A DNA stretch of 64,000 bases from Platynereis dumerilii (GCA_026936325.1 JAPTHN010000192.1:1-64000), one strand, 5' to 3'. Positions 20,442 to 34,255 are shown, counted from the first letter of the stretch. The notes: generated from the sequence alone by a model not told the origin. Program-made: numbers and translations.

Positions 20442-22915
20442 TTCAAGGTGGTTTCAAAAATGGCTAGGCATATTGAGCTTAGTCTGACTGAGTAGGGAAT
20501 TTTGTTGGCTTTCCAACCTATATGGTTTCATTTTGGCGCAATGGTTCCGAATACTCAGCCAGCAATGTTGAAAGTTGAAAAATCGCACATTTTTCAACAA
20601 AAAAATCATGCTTCTTTCTCTTGGACTGGCTTAAAGGTGGTTTTAAAAATGGCTAGGCATATTGAGTTTGGCCTGACTAAGTAGGGAATTTTGTTGGCTT
20701 TCCAACCTATATGGTTTCATTTTGGCGCAATGGTTCTGAATACTCAGCCAGCAATGTTGAAAGTTGAAAAATCGCACATTTTTCAACAAAAAAAATCATG
20801 CTTCTTTCTCCTTGGATTGGCTAAAGGTGTTTCAAAAATGACTATGCATATTGAGTTTGGTCTGACTAAGTAGAGAATTTTGTTGGCTTTCCAACCTATA
20901 TGGTTTCATTTTGGCGCAATGGTTCCGACTACTCAGCCAGCAATGTTGAAAGTTGAAAAATCGCACATTTTTCAACAAAAAAATCCATGCTTCTTTCTCC
21001 TTGGACTGGCTTAAAGGTGGTTTGAAAAATGGCTAGGCATATTGAGCTTAGTCTGACTAAGTAGGGAATTTTGTTGGCTTTCCAACCTATATGGTTTCAT
21101 TTTGGCGCAATGCTTCTGAATACTCAGCCAGCAATGTTGAAAGTTGAAAAATCGCACATTTTCAACAAAAAAGAATCATGCTTCTTTCTCCTTGGACTGG
21201 CTTAAAGGTGGTTTCATAAATGGCTAGGCATATTGAGTTTGGTCTGACTCAGTAGAGAATTTTGTTGGCTTTCCAACCTATATGGTTTCATTTTGGCGCA
21301 ATGGTTCCGAATACAGCCAGCAATGTTGAAAGTTGAAAAATCGCACATTTTTCAAGAAAAAAATCATGTTTCTTTCTCCTTGGACTGGCTTAAAGGTGGT
21401 TTGAAAAATGGCTAGGCATATTGAGTTGGGCCTGACTAAGTAGAGAATTTTGTTGGCTTTCCAACCTATATGGTTTCATTTTGGCGCAATGGTCTGAATA
21501 CTCAGCCAGCAATGTTGAAAGTTGAAAAATCGCACATTTTCAACAAAAAAAATGCATGCTTCTTTCTCCTTGGACTGGCTTAAAGGTGGTTTGAAAAATG
21601 GCTAGGCATATTGAGTTGGGCCTGACTAAGTAGAGAATTTTGTTGGCTTTCCAACCTATATGGTTTCATTTTGGCGCAATGGTTCTGAATACTCAGCCAG
21701 CAATGTTGAAAGTTGAAAAATCACACATTTTTCAAGAAAAAAATCATGCTTCTTTCTCCTTGGACTGGCTTAAAGGTGGTTTCAAAAATGGCTAGGCATA
21801 TTGAGCTTAGTCTGACTAAATAGGGAATTTTGTTGGCTTTCCAACCTATATGGTTTCATTTTGGCGCAATGGTTCTGAATACTCAGCCAGCAATGTTGAA
21901 AGTTGAAAAATCGCACAGTTTTTCAAGAAAAAAATCATGCTTCTTTCTCCTTGGACTGGCTTAAACGTGGTTTCAAAAATGGCTAGGCATATTGAGCTTA
22001 GTCTGACTAAGTAGGGAATTTTGTTGGCTTTCCAACCTATATGATTTCATTTTGGCGCAATGCTTCTGAATACTCAGCCAGCAATGTTGAAAGTTGAAAA
22101 ATCGCACATTTTTCAAAAAAAAAAATCATGCTTCTTTCTCTTGGACTGGCTTAAAGGTGGTTTTAAAAATGGCTAGGCATATTGAGTTTGGTCTGACTAA
22201 GTAGGGAATTTTGTTGGCTTTCCAACCTATATGGTTTCATTTTGGCGCAATGGTTCTGAATACTCAGCCAGCAATGTTGAAAGTTGAAAAATCGCACATT
22301 TTTCAACAAAAAAATCATGCTTCTATTTCCTTGGATTGGCTTAAAGGTGGTTTCAAAAATGACTATGCATATTGAGTTTGGTCTGACTAAGTAGAGAATT
22401 TTGTTGGCTTTCCAACCTATATGGTTTCATTTTGGCGCAATGGTCCGAATACTCAGCCAGCAATGTTTGAAAGTTGAAAAATCGCACATTTTTCAACAAA
22501 AAAATTCATGCTTCTTTCTCCTTGGACTGGCTTAAAGGTGGTTTCAAAAATGGCTAGGCATATTGAGCTTAGTCTGACTAAGTAGAGAATTTTGTTGGCT
22601 TTCCAACCTATATGGTTTCATTTTGGCGCAATGGTTCTGAATACTCAGCCAGCAATGTTGAAAGTTGAAAAATCGCACAGTTTTCAAGAAAAAATCATGC
22701 TTCTTTCTCCTTGGACTGGCTTAAAGGTGGTTTCAAAAATGGCTAGGCATATTGAACTTAGTCTGACTAAGTAGGGAATTTTGTTGGCTTTCCAAACTAT
22801 ATGGTTTCATTTTGGCGCAATGCTTCTGAATACTCAGCCAGCAATGTTGAAAGTTGAAAAATCGCACATTTTTTCAAGAAAAAAATCATGCTTCTTTCTC
22901 CTTGGACCAGCTTAA

Positions 22916-23738
22916 GGTGGCTCGCTACTCGTGTAATGACGTCATCTGAGCACATTCACGCGCAGCCAGGCAGGCCCTATCTATCTATCAACGTCACAAT
23001 GCAGCAAGCCCTGCTGACACTGCTTCAACACCTTATTTCAATTTTGAGAATTTCATGCGACGGCCACTTCGTTGGCCATTTACGCCACTTCTATTAGGTT
23101 AGCGACTTCTCGTTATGAAGAGGACTACATACAACCGGAGTTTCAGCTTCATAGTCATAATAGAAAATTTTTACAGGCAATTTTCGGCAAGCAGGTCTAA
23201 TTTCTCAAAAATGACTTTGAACATAAATACATTTTTATATCAAAATCCACCATGGTAGGAAACCTTCTCTTATGCATTTTATTGTTCCTCACAATATTTG
23301 GAAATAAATGACAAAGAAATGAGAAATCCTATCTTGCCAATTTTTTTTAGCGCCATGGTTTATAAAAAAGTTAAAATGGTCAAAATCAATATTTTGATTC
23401 CGAGCCCCTTGGAAAGCCTTTAAACTAATTATATCTCTTTGAAATTGTAATCAGCTTTTCCTTAAAGTGTCTTCTTTATTCCATGCCTCATTGAATAATA
23501 TGAGATGCATGACCACTGAATGACAGGGTAAAATTCACAGTAAAAAAGTTCAGAAAAAAATAGAGTTTTTAAGGTTTGCGTGAACTGACTTTCTTGCAAA
23601 AAACCTCAAATATCTTGAAAAAAAGGCTGGTTGCGACCACTTTTTTTTTCACTATCCTTGCTATAAACTATATTTTGGACCATTCTAAACTATTTTTAAG
23701 AAATCCCATCTTGGAAAGTTCATGAGTATCGAGCCACC
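22916..23738. mobile_element. TTAA-targeting MITE, copy 2 (same orientation as copy 1)
   Basis: Nearly identical to copy 1, with small indels. TTAA stands on both sides (22912-22915 and 23739-23742). The satellite flank on the left carries the same rare variants as copy 1 (CCAAACTATATGG and TGGACCAGCTTAA). Copies 1 and 2, 3302 bases apart, were therefore probably duplicated together with their satellite surroundings. Confidence 0.88.
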
Positions 23739-26199
23739 TTAAAAGTGATTTCAAAAATGGCTAGGCATCTTGAGCTTAGTCTGACTGAGTAGGGAATTTT
23801 GTTGGCTTTCCAACCTATATGGTTTCATTTTGGCGCAATGGTTCCGAATACTCAGCCAGCAAATGTTGAAAGTTGAAAAATCGCACATTTTTCAACAAAA
23901 AAATCATGCTTCTTTCTCTTGGACTGGCTTAAAGGTGGTTTGAAAAATGGCTAGGCATATTGAGTTTGTCTGACTAAGTAGGGAATTTTGTTGGCTTTCC
24001 AACCTATATGGTTTCATTTTGGCGCAATGGTTCTGAATACTCAGCCAGCAATGTTGAAAGTTGAAAAATCAAACATTTTTCAAGAAAAAAATTATGCTTG
24101 CTTCTCCTTGGACTGGCTTAAAGGTGGTTTGAAAAATGGCTAGGCATATTGAGTTTGGCCTCACTAAGTAGGGAATTTTTGTTGGCTTTCCAACCTATAT
24201 GGTTTCATTTTGGCGCAATGGTTCTGAATACTCAGCCAGCAATGTTGAAAGTTGAAAAATCGCACATTTTTCAACAAAAAAAATCATTCTTCTTTCGCCT
24301 TGGACTGGCTTAAAGGTGGTTTCAAAAATGGCTAGGCATATTGAGTTTGGTCTGACTAAGTAGGGAATTTTGTTGGCTTTCCAACCTATATGGTTTCATT
24401 TTGGCGCAATGGTTCCGAATACTCAGCCAGCAATGTTGAAAGTTGAAAAATCGCACATTTTTCAACAAAAAAATCATGCTTCTTTCTCTTGGACTGGCTT
24501 AAAGGTGGTTTTTAAAATGGCTAGGCATATTGAGTTTGGTCTGACTAAGTAGGGAATTTTGTTGGCTTTCCAACCTATATGGTTTCATTTTGGCGCAATG
24601 GTTCTGAATACTCAGCCAGCAATGTTGAAAGTTGAAAAATCGCACATTTTTTCAACAAAAAAAATCATCTTCTGCTTCTTTCTCCTTGGATTGGCTAAAG
24701 GTGGTTTCAAAAATGGCTAGGCATATTGAGTTTGGCCTGACTAAGTAGGGAATTTTGTTGGCTTTCCAACCTATATGGTTTCATTATGGCGCAATGGTTC
24801 TGAATACTCAGCCAGCAATGTTGAAAGTTGAAAATCGCACATTTTTCAACAAAAAAAATCATGCTTCTTTCTCCTTGGACTGGCTTAAAGGTGGTTTGAA
24901 AAATGGCTAGGCATATTGAGCTTAGTCTGACTAAGTAGGGAATTTTGTTGGCTTTCCAACCTATATGGTTTCATTTTAGCGCAATGGTTCAGAATACTCA
25001 GCCAGCAATGTTGAAAATTGAAAAATCGCACATTTTCAAGAAAAAAATCATGCTTGTTTCTCCTTGGACTGGCTTAAAGGTGGTTTGAAAAATGGCTAGG
25101 CATATTGAGTTGGGCCTGACTAAGTAGAGAATTTTGTTGGCTTTCCAACCTATATGGTTTCATTTTGGCGCAATGGTTCTGAATACTCAGCCAGCAATGT
25201 TGAAAGTTGAAAAATCGCACATTTTCAACAAAAAAAATGCATGCTTCTTTCTCCTTGGACTGGCTTAAAGGTGGTTTGAAAATGGCTAGGCATATTGAGT
25301 TGGGCCTGACTAAGTAGAGAATTTTGTTGGCTTTCCAACCTATATGGTTTCATTTTGGCGCAATGGTTCTGAATACTCAGCCAGCAATGTTGAAAGTTGA
25401 AAAATTGCACAGTTTTTCAAGAAAAAAATCATGCTTCTTTCTCCTTGGACTGGCTTAAAGGTGGTTTCAAAAATGGCTAGGCATATTGAGCTTAGTCTGA
25501 CTAAATAGGGAATTTTGTTGGCTTTCCAACCTATATGGTTTCATTTTGGCGCAATGGTTCTGAATACTCAGCCATGTTGAAATTTGAAAAATCGCAGTTT
25601 TTCAAGAAAAAAATCATGCTTCTTTCTCCTTGGACTGGCTTAAAGGTGGTTTCAAAAATGGCTAGGCATATTGAGCTTAGTCTGACTAAGTAGGGAATTT
25701 TGTTGGCTTTCCAACCTATATGGTTTCATTTTGGCGCAATGGTTCTGAATACTCAGCCAGCAATGTTGAAAGTTGAAAAATCACACATTTTTTCAAGAAA
25801 AAAATCATGCTTCTTTCTCCTTGGACTGGCTTAAAGGTGGTTTCAAAAATGGCTAGGCATATTGAGCTTAGTCTGACTAAATAGGGAATTTTGTTGGCTT
25901 TCCAACCTATATGGTTTCATTTTGGCGCAATGGTTCTGAATACTCAGCCAGCAATGTTGAAAGTTGAAAAATCGCACAGTTTTTCAAGAAAAAAATCATG
26001 CTTCTTTCTCCTTGGACTGGCTTAAAGGTGGTTTCAAAAATGGCTAGGCATATTGAGCTTAGTCTGACTAAGTAGGAATTTTGTTGGCTTTCCAACCTAT
26101 ATGATTTCATTTTCATTTGGCGCAATGCTTCTGAATACTCAGCCAGCAATGATTGAAAGTTGAAAATCGCACATTTTCAACAAAAAAGAATCATGCTTC

Positions 26200-29100
26200 T
26201 TTCTCCTTGACTGGCTTAAAGGTGTTTCAAAAATGGCTAGGCATATTGAATTTGGCCTCACTAAGTAGGGAATTTTGTTGGCTTTCCAACCTATATGGTT
26301 TCATTATGGCGCAATGGTTCTGAATACTCAGCCAGCAATGTTGAAAGTTGAAAAATCGCACATTTTCAACAAAAAAAATGCATGCTTCTTTCTCCTTGGA
26401 CTGGCTTAAAGGTGGTTTGAAAAATGGCTAGCATATTGAGTTGGGCCTGACTAAGTAGGGAATTTTGTTGGCTTTCCAACCTATATGGTTTCATTTTGGC
26501 GCAATGGTTCTGAATACTCAGCCAGCAATGTTGAAAGTTGAAAAATCACACATTTTTTCAAGAAAAAAATCATGCTTCTTTCTCCTTGGACTGGCTTAAA
26601 GGTGGTTTCAAAAATGGCTAGGCATATTGAGCTTAGTCTGACTAAATAGGGAATTTTGTTGGCTTTCCAACCTATATGGTTTCATTTTGGCGCAATGGTT
26701 CTGAATACTCAGCCAGCAATGTTGAAAGTTGAAAAATCGCACAGTTTTTCAAGAAAAAAATCATGCTTCTTTCTCCTTGGACTGGCTTAAAGGTGGTTTC
26801 AAAAATGGCTAGGCATATTGAGCTTAGTCTGACTAAGTAGAGAATTTTGTTGGCTTTCCAACCTATATGGTTTCATTTTGGCGCAATGGTTCCGAATACT
26901 CAGCCAGCAATGTTGAAAGAAAAAAATCATGTTTCTTTCTCCTTGGACTGGCTTAAAGGTGGTTTGAAAAATGGCTAGGCATATTGAGTTGGGCCTGACT
27001 AAGTAGAGAATTTTGTTGGCTTTCCAACCTATATGGTTTCATTTTGGCGCAATGGTTCTGAATACTCAGCCAGCAATGTTGAAAGTTGAAAAATCGCACA
27101 TTTTCAACAAAAAAAATGCATGCTTCTTTCTCCTTGGACTGGCTTAAAGGTGGTTTCAAAAATGGCTAGGCATATTGAGTTTGGCCTCACTAAGTAGGGA
27201 ATTTTGTTGGCTTTCCAACCTATATGGTTTCATTTTGGCGCAATGGTTCCGAATACTCAGCCAGCAATGTTGAAAGTTGAAAAATCGCACATTTTTCAAC
27301 AAAAAAATCATGCTTCTTTCTCTTGGACTGGCTTAAAGGTGGTTTCAAAAATGGCTAGGCATATTGAGTTTGGTCTGACTAAGTAGAAAATTTTGTTGGC
27401 TTTCCAACCTATATGGTTTCATTTTGGCGCAATGGTTCTGAATACTCAGCCAGCAATGTTGAAAGTTGAAAAATCGCACATTTTCAACAAAAAAAATGCA
27501 TGCTTCTTTCTCCTTGGACTGGCTTAAAGGTGGTTTGAAAAATGGCTAGGTATATTGAGTTGGGCCTGACTAAGTAGAGAATTTTGTTGGCTTTCCAACC
27601 TATATGGTTTCATTTTGGCGCAATGGTTCCGAATACTCAGCCAGCAATGTTGAAAGTTGAAAAAATGCACAGTTTTTCAAGAAAAAAATCATGCTTCTTT
27701 CTCCTTGGACTGGCTTAAACGTGGTTTCAAAAATGGCTAGGCATATTGAGCTTAGTCTCACTAAGTAGGGAATTTTGTTGGCTTTGCAACCTATATGATT
27801 TCATTTTGGCGCAATGCTTCTGAATACTCAGCAAGCAATGTTGAAAGTTGAAAACTCGCACATTTTCAACAAAAAAGAATCATGCTTCTTTCTCCTTGGA
27901 CTGGCTTAAAGGTGGTTTCAAAAATGGCTAGGCATATTGAGTTTGGCCTCACTAAGTAGGGAATTTTGTTGGCTTTCCAACCTATATGGTTTCATTTTGG
28001 CGCAATGGTTCTGAATACTCAGCCAGCAATGTTGAAAGTTGAAAAATCGCACATTTTTCAACAAAAAAAATCATGCTTCTTTCTCTTGGACTGGCTGAAA
28101 GGTGATTTCAAAAATGGCTAGGCATATTGAGTTTGGTCTGACTAAGTAGAGAATTTTGTTGGCTTTCCAACCTATATGGTTTCATTTTAGCGCAATGGTT
28201 CCGAATACTCAGCCAGCAATGTTGAAAATTGAAAAATCGCACAGTTTTTCAAGAAAAAAATCATGCTTGTTTCTCCTTGGACTGGCTTAAAGGTGGTTTC
28301 AAAAATGGCTAGGCATATTGAGTTTGGTCTGACTAAGTAGGGAATTTTGTTGGCTTTCCAACCTATATGGTTTCATTTTGGCGCAATGGTTCTGAATACT
28401 CAGCCAGCAATGTTGAAAGTTGAAAAATCGCACATTTTTCAACAAAAAAATCATGCTTCTTTCTCCTTGGACTGGCTTAAAGGTGGTTTGAAAAATGGCT
28501 AGGCATATTGAGCTTAGTCTGACTAAGTAGGGAATTTTGTTGGCTTTCCAACCTATATGGTTTCATTTTGGCGCAATGCTTCTGAATACTCAGCCAGCAA
28601 TGTTGAAAGTTGAAAAATCGCACATTTTCAACAAAAAAGAATCATGCTTCTTTCTCCTTGGACTGGCTTAAAGGTGGTTTCAAAAATGGCTAGGCATATT
28701 GAGTTTGGTCTGACTAAGTAGAGAATTTTGTTGGCTTTCCAACCTATATGGTTTCATTTTGGCGCAATGGTTCTGAATACTCAGCCAGCAATGTTGAAAG
28801 GTGAAAAATCGCACATTTTTCAACAAAAAAATGCATGCTTTGTTCTCCTTGGACTGGCTTAAAGGTGGTTTGAAAAATGGCTAGGCATATTGAGTTGGGC
28901 CTGACTAAGTAGAGAATTTTGTTTGCTTTCCAACCTATATGGTTTCATTTTGACGCAATGGTTCTGAATACTCAGCCAGCAATGTTGAAAGTTGAAAAAT
29001 CGCACATTTTCAACAAAAAAAATGCATGCTTCTTTCTCCTTGGACTGGCTTAAAGGTGGTTTGAAAAATGGCTAGGCATATTGAGTTGGGCCTGACTAAG

Positions 29101-32100
29101 TAGAGATTTTGTTGGCTTTCCAACCTATATGGTTTCATTTTGGCGCAATGGTTCTGAATACTCAGCCAGCAATGTTGAAAGTTGAAAAATCACACATTTT
29201 TTCAAGAAAAAAATCATGCTTCTTTCTCCTTGGACTGGCTTAAAGGTGGTTTCAAAAATGGCTAGCATATTGAGCTTAGTCTGACTAAATAGGGAATTTT
29301 GTTGGCTTTCCAACCTATATGTTTCATTTTGGCGCAATGGTTCTGAATACTCAGCCAGCAATGTTGAAAGTTGAAAAATCGCACAGTTTTTCAAGAAAAA
29401 AATCATGCTTCTTTCTCCTTGGACTGGCTTAAAGGTGGTTTCAAAAATGGCTAGGCATATTGAGCTTAGTCTGACTAAGTAGGGAATTTTGTTGGCTTTC
29501 CAACCTATATGGTTTCATTTTGGCGCAATGGTTCTGAATACTCAGCCAGCAATGTTGAAAGTTGAAAAATCGCACATTTTTCAAGAAAAAAATCATGTTT
29601 CTTTCTCCTTGGACTGGCTTAAAGGTGGTTTGAAAAATGGCTAGGCATATTGAGTTGGGCCTGACTAAGTAGAGAATTTTGTTGGCTTTCCAACCTATAT
29701 GGTTTCATTTTGCGCAATGGTTCTGAATACTCAGCCAGCAATGTTTGAAAGTTGAAAAATCGCACATTTTCAACAAAAAAAATGCATGCTTCTTTCTCCT
29801 TGGACTGGCTTAAAGGTGGTTTCAAAAATGGCTAGGCATATTGAGTTTGGCCTCACTAAGTAGGGAATTTTGTTGGCTTTCCAACCTATATGGTTTCATT
29901 TTGGCGCAATGGTTCCGAATACTCAGCCAGCAATGTTGAAAGTTGAAAAATCGCACATTTTTCAACAAAAAAATCATGCTTCTTTCTCTTGGACTGGCTT
30001 AAAGGTGGTTTCAAAAATGGCTAGGCATATTGAGTTTGGTCTGACTAAGTAGAGAATTTTGTTGGCTTTCCAACCTATATGGTTTCATTTTGCGCAATGG
30101 TTCTGAATACTCAGCCAGCAATGTTGAAAGTTGAAAAATCGCACATTTTCAACAAAAAAAATGATGCTTCTTTCTCCTTGGACTGGCTTAAAGGTGGTTT
30201 GAAAAATGGCTAGGTATATTGAGTTGGGCCTGACTAAGTAGAGAATTTTGTTTGCTTTCCAACCTATATGGTTTCATTTTGGCGCAATGGTTCCGAATAC
30301 TCAGCCAGCAATGTTGAAAGTTGAAAAATTGCACAGTTTTTCAAGAAAAAAATCATGCTTCTTTCTCCTTGGACTGGCTTAAACGTGGTTTCAAAAATGG
30401 CTAGGCATATTGAGCTTAGTCTCACTAAGTAGGGAATTTTGTTGGCTTTCCAACCTATATGATTTCATTTTTGCGCAATGCTTCTGAATACTCAGCAAGC
30501 AATGTTGAAAGTTGAAAACTCGCACATTTTCAACAAAAAAGAATCATGCTTCTTTCTCCTTGGACTGGCTTAAAGGTGGTTTCAAAAATGGCTAGGCATA
30601 TTGAGTTGGCCTGACTAAGTAGGGAATTTTGTTGGCTTTCCAACCTATATGGTTTCATTATGGCGCAATGGTTCTGAATACTCAGCCAGCAATGTTGAAA
30701 GTTGAAAAATCGCACATTTTTCAACAAAAAGAATCATGCTTCTTTCTCTTGGACTGGCTGAAAGGTGATTTCAAAAATGACTATGCATATTGAGTTTGGT
30801 CTGACTAAGTAGAGAATTTTGTTGGCTTTCCAACCTGTATGGTTTCATTTTAGCGCAATGGTTCCGAATACTCAGCCAGCAATGTTGAAAGTTGAAAAAT
30901 CGCACATTTTTCAAGAAAAAAATCATGCTTGTTTCTCCTTGGACTGGCTTAAAGGTGGTTTCAAAAATGGCTAGGCATATTGAGTTTGGTCTGACTAAGT
31001 AGGGAATTTTGTTGGCTTTCCAACCTATATGGTTTCATTTTGGCGCAATGGTTCTGAATACTCAGCCAGCAATGTTGAAAGTTGAAAAATCGCACATTTT
31101 TCAACAAAAAAATCATGCTTCTTTCTCCTTGGACTGGCTTAAAGGTGGTTTGAAAAATGGCTAGGCATATTGAGCTTAGTCTGACTAAGTAGGGAATTTT
31201 GTTGGCTTTCCACCTATATGGTTTCATTTTGGCGCAATGCTTCTGAATACTCAGCCAGCAATGTTAAAGTTGAAAAATCGCACATTTTCAACAAAAAAGA
31301 ATCATGCTTCTTTCTCCTTGGACTGGCTTAAAGGTGGTTTCAAAAATGGCTAGGCATATTGAGTTTGGTCTGACTAAGTAGAGAATTTTGTTTGCTTTCC
31401 AACCTATATGTTTCATTTTGGCGCAATGGTTCTGAATACTCAGCCAGCAATGTTGAAAGGTGAAAAATCGCACATTTTTCAAGAAAAAAATCATTTTCTT
31501 TCTCCTTGGACTGGCTTAAAGGTGGTTTGAAAAATGGCTAGGCATATTGAGTTGGGGCCTGAATAAGTAGAGAATTTTGTTGGCTTTCCAACCTATATGG
31601 TTTCATTTTGACGCAATGGTTCTGAATACTCAGCCAGCAATGTTGAAAGTTGAAAAATCGCACATTTTCAACAAAAAAAATGCATGCTTCTTTCTCCTTG
31701 GACTGGCTTAAAGGTGGTTTGAAAAATGGCTAGGCATATTGAGTTGGGCCTGACTAAGTAGAGAATTTTGTTGGCTTTCCAACCTATATGGTTTCATTTT
31801 GGCGCAATGGTTCTGAATACTCAGCCAGCAATGTTGAAAGTTGAAAAATCACACATTTTTTCAAGAAAAAAATCATGCTTCTTTCTCCTTGGACTGGCTT
31901 AAAGGTGGTTTCAAAAATGGCTAGGCATATTGAGCTTAGTCTGACTAAATAGGGAATTTTGTTGGCTTTCCAACCTATATGGTTTCATTTTGGCGCAATG
32001 GTTCTGAATACTCAGCCAGCAATGTTGAAAGTTGAAAAATCGCACAGTTTTTCAAGAAAAAAATCATGCTTCTTTCTCCTTGGACTGGCTTAAAGGTGGT

Positions 32101-32850
32101 TTCAAAAATGGCTAGGCATATTGAGCTTAGTCTGACTAAGTAGGGAATTTTGTTGGCTTTCCAACCTATATGATTTCATTTTGGCGCAATGCTTCTGAAT
32201 ACTCAGCCAGCAATGTTGAAAGTTGAAAAATCGCACATTTTCAACAAAAAAGAATTATGCTTCTTTCTCCTTGGACTGGCTTAAAGTGGTTTCAAAAATG
32301 GCTAGGCATATTGAGTTTGGCCTCACTAAGTAGGGAATTTTGTTGGCTTTCCAACCTATATGGTTTCATTTTGGCGCAATGGTTCTGAATACTCAGCCAG
32401 CAATGTTGAAAGTTGAAAAATCGCACATTTTCAACAAAAAAATGCATGCTTCTTTCTCCTTGGACTGGCTTAAAGGTGGTTTGAAAAATGGCTAGGCATA
32501 TTGAGTTGGGCCTGACTAAGTAGAGAATTTTGTTGGCTTTCCAACCTATATGGTTTCATTTTGGCGCAATGGTTCTGAATACTCAGCCAGCAATGTTGAA
32601 AGTTGAAAAATCACAAATTTTTTCAAGAAAAAAATCATGCTTCTTTCTCCTTGGACTGGCTTAAAGGTTTCAAAAATGGCTAGGCATATTGAGCTTAGTC
32701 TGACTAAATAGGGAATTTTGTTGGCTTTCCAACCTATATGGTTTCATTTTGGCGCAATGGTTCTGAATACTCAGCCAGCAATGTTGAAAGTTGAAAAATC
32801 GCACATTTTTTCAAGAAAAAAATCATGCTTCTTTCTCCTTGGACTGGCTT
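26200..32850 (+). repeat. Higher-order repeat in array A: about 2.5 copies of a 14-monomer block (about 2.66 kb)
   Basis: Rare variants return at a constant distance. GGCTAGGTATATTGAG occurs at about 27545 and 30210. AGCAAGCAATG with AAAACTCGCAC occurs at about 27830 and 30496. CATTTTGACGCAATGG occurs at about 28950 and 31610. CTGACTAAATAGGG in a run occurs near 26640, 29285 and 31950. The distances are 2645-2670 bases, or 14 monomers. This is block-wise amplification by unequal exchange. Confidence 0.8.
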
Positions 32851-32852
32851 AA

Positions 32853-33700
32853 GGTGGCTCGATACTCGTGAACTTTCCAAGATAGGATTTCTTAAAAATA
32901 GTTTAGAATGATCCAAAATATAGTTTATAGCAAGGATATATAAACAAAAGTGGTCGCTACCAGCCTTTCTTTCAAAATATTTGAGGTTATGTAAAGAAAG
33001 TCAGTCCACGCAAACCTGAAAAACTCAATTTTTTTTCTTAATTTTTTTACTGTGAAGTTTTCCCTGCCATTCAGTGGCCATTCATCCTATGTTTTTAAAA
33101 AAAATGAAGCATGGAATTAAAGAGGACAGTTTTATGGAAAAGCTGATTAAAATTCCAGAAAGATATATTTAGTTTAAAGAACTTTTCTGGGGGTTCGGAT
33201 CAAAAGTTATGATTTTGAAAAAAAAAAAATTTTTATGAACAATGGCGCTAAAAAAAATGACGGGATAGGATTTTTTGTTTCTTTGTCATTTGCTTCCAAA
33301 TGAAGTCAGGAACAATATAATGACACAGACATACGGCCCTATGGGCCTGGAAATTGATATAAACATTTATTTATGTTACAGAGTCATTTTTGAGAAACTA
33401 GACATGCTTTCCGAAAATCGCCTACAAAAATGTTCTACTAGGAGTAGAGAGCTGAAAGTCTGGCAGCTGATAGTGATCTTCATAGCGCATCTTATGCTCA
33501 AAACGAGAAGTCTCTAACCCAAATAGAAGTGGCGCAAATTGCAAACGAAGCGGCCGACTCACGAAATTCTCAGAATCAAAAAAAGATGCTGAACAGTGTC
33601 AGCAGAGCCCTGCTGCTATGGTGACGTTACGATAGATAGGGCCTGCCTGGCTGCGCGTCAATGTGCTTGAATGACCATTTATCATGAGTAGCGAGCCACC
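32853..33700. mobile_element. TTAA-targeting MITE, copy 3 (opposite orientation)
   Basis: Starts GGTGGCTCGATACTCGTG after TTAA (32849-32852) and ends with GAGTAGCGAGCCACC followed by TAAA. Its interior matches copies 1 and 2 in reverse complement, for example AACTTTCCAAGATAGGATTT near the left. It is more diverged from copies 1 and 2 than they are from each other, so it is an independent insertion, again at the monomer's TTAA. Confidence 0.85.
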
Positions 33701-34255
33701 TAAAGGTGGTTTCAAAAATGGCTAGGCATATTGAGCTTAGTCTGACTAAGTAGGGAATTTTGTTGGCTTTCCAACCTATATGATTTCATTTTGGCGCAAT
33801 GCTTCTGAATACTCAGCCAGCAATGTTGAAAGTTGAAAAATCGCACATTTTCAACAAAAAAGAATCATGCTTCTTTCTCCTTGGACTGGCTTAAAGGTGG
33901 TTTCAAAAATGGCTAGGCATATTGAATTTGGCCTGACTAAGTAGGGAATTTTGTTGGCTTTCCAACCTATATGGTTTCATTTTGGCGCAATGGTTCTGAA
34001 TACTCAGCCAGCAATGTTGAAAGTTGAAAAATCGCACATTTTTCAAGAAAAAAATCATGCTTGCTTCTCCTTGGACTGGCTTAAAGGTCGTTTCAAAAAT
34101 GGCTAGGCATATTGAGTTGGGTCTCACTAAGTGGGAAATTTTGTTGGCTTTCCCAACCTATATGGTTTCATTTTGGCCTAGTGTCTCTGAATACTCAGCC
34201 CTCAATGTTGAAAGCTACAAAATCGCACATTTTTTAACCAAAAAATGCCTGCACC

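Larger units (their letters stand above)
17380..34255 (+). repeat. Satellite array A: about 75 monomers of 190 bp (plus orientation)
   Basis: The monomer runs GGTTTCAAAAATGGCTAGGC, ATATTGAGTTTGGYCTGACT, AAGTAGGGAATTTTGTTGGC, TTTCCAACCTATATGGTTTC, ATTTTGGCGCAATGG, CTCAGCCAGCAATGTTG, a dyad around CGCAC, an A run, CATGCTTCTTTCTCCTTGGA and CTGGCTTAAA. The period is 189-191 bases (for example CTGGCTTAAAG near 17700 and 17890). Variants such as GAGCTTAGTCTG, GAGTTGGGCCTG and CTGACTAAATAGG recur in ordered series, giving higher-order repeats. Three TTAA-type MITEs interrupt the array. The last monomer (34120-34255) is of array B type. The short open frames here arise from a 190-base unit with few stops and are not genes. 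Confidence 0.97.

Noticed and set aside
33275-33517. 80-codon frame as a gene
   Set aside because: It lies inside the third TTAA-type MITE and is broken in the other two copies of that element.
17380-34255. CRISPR-like array, because of regular repeats
   Set aside because: The units are contiguous 190-base monomers without unique spacers, in an animal-type genome.
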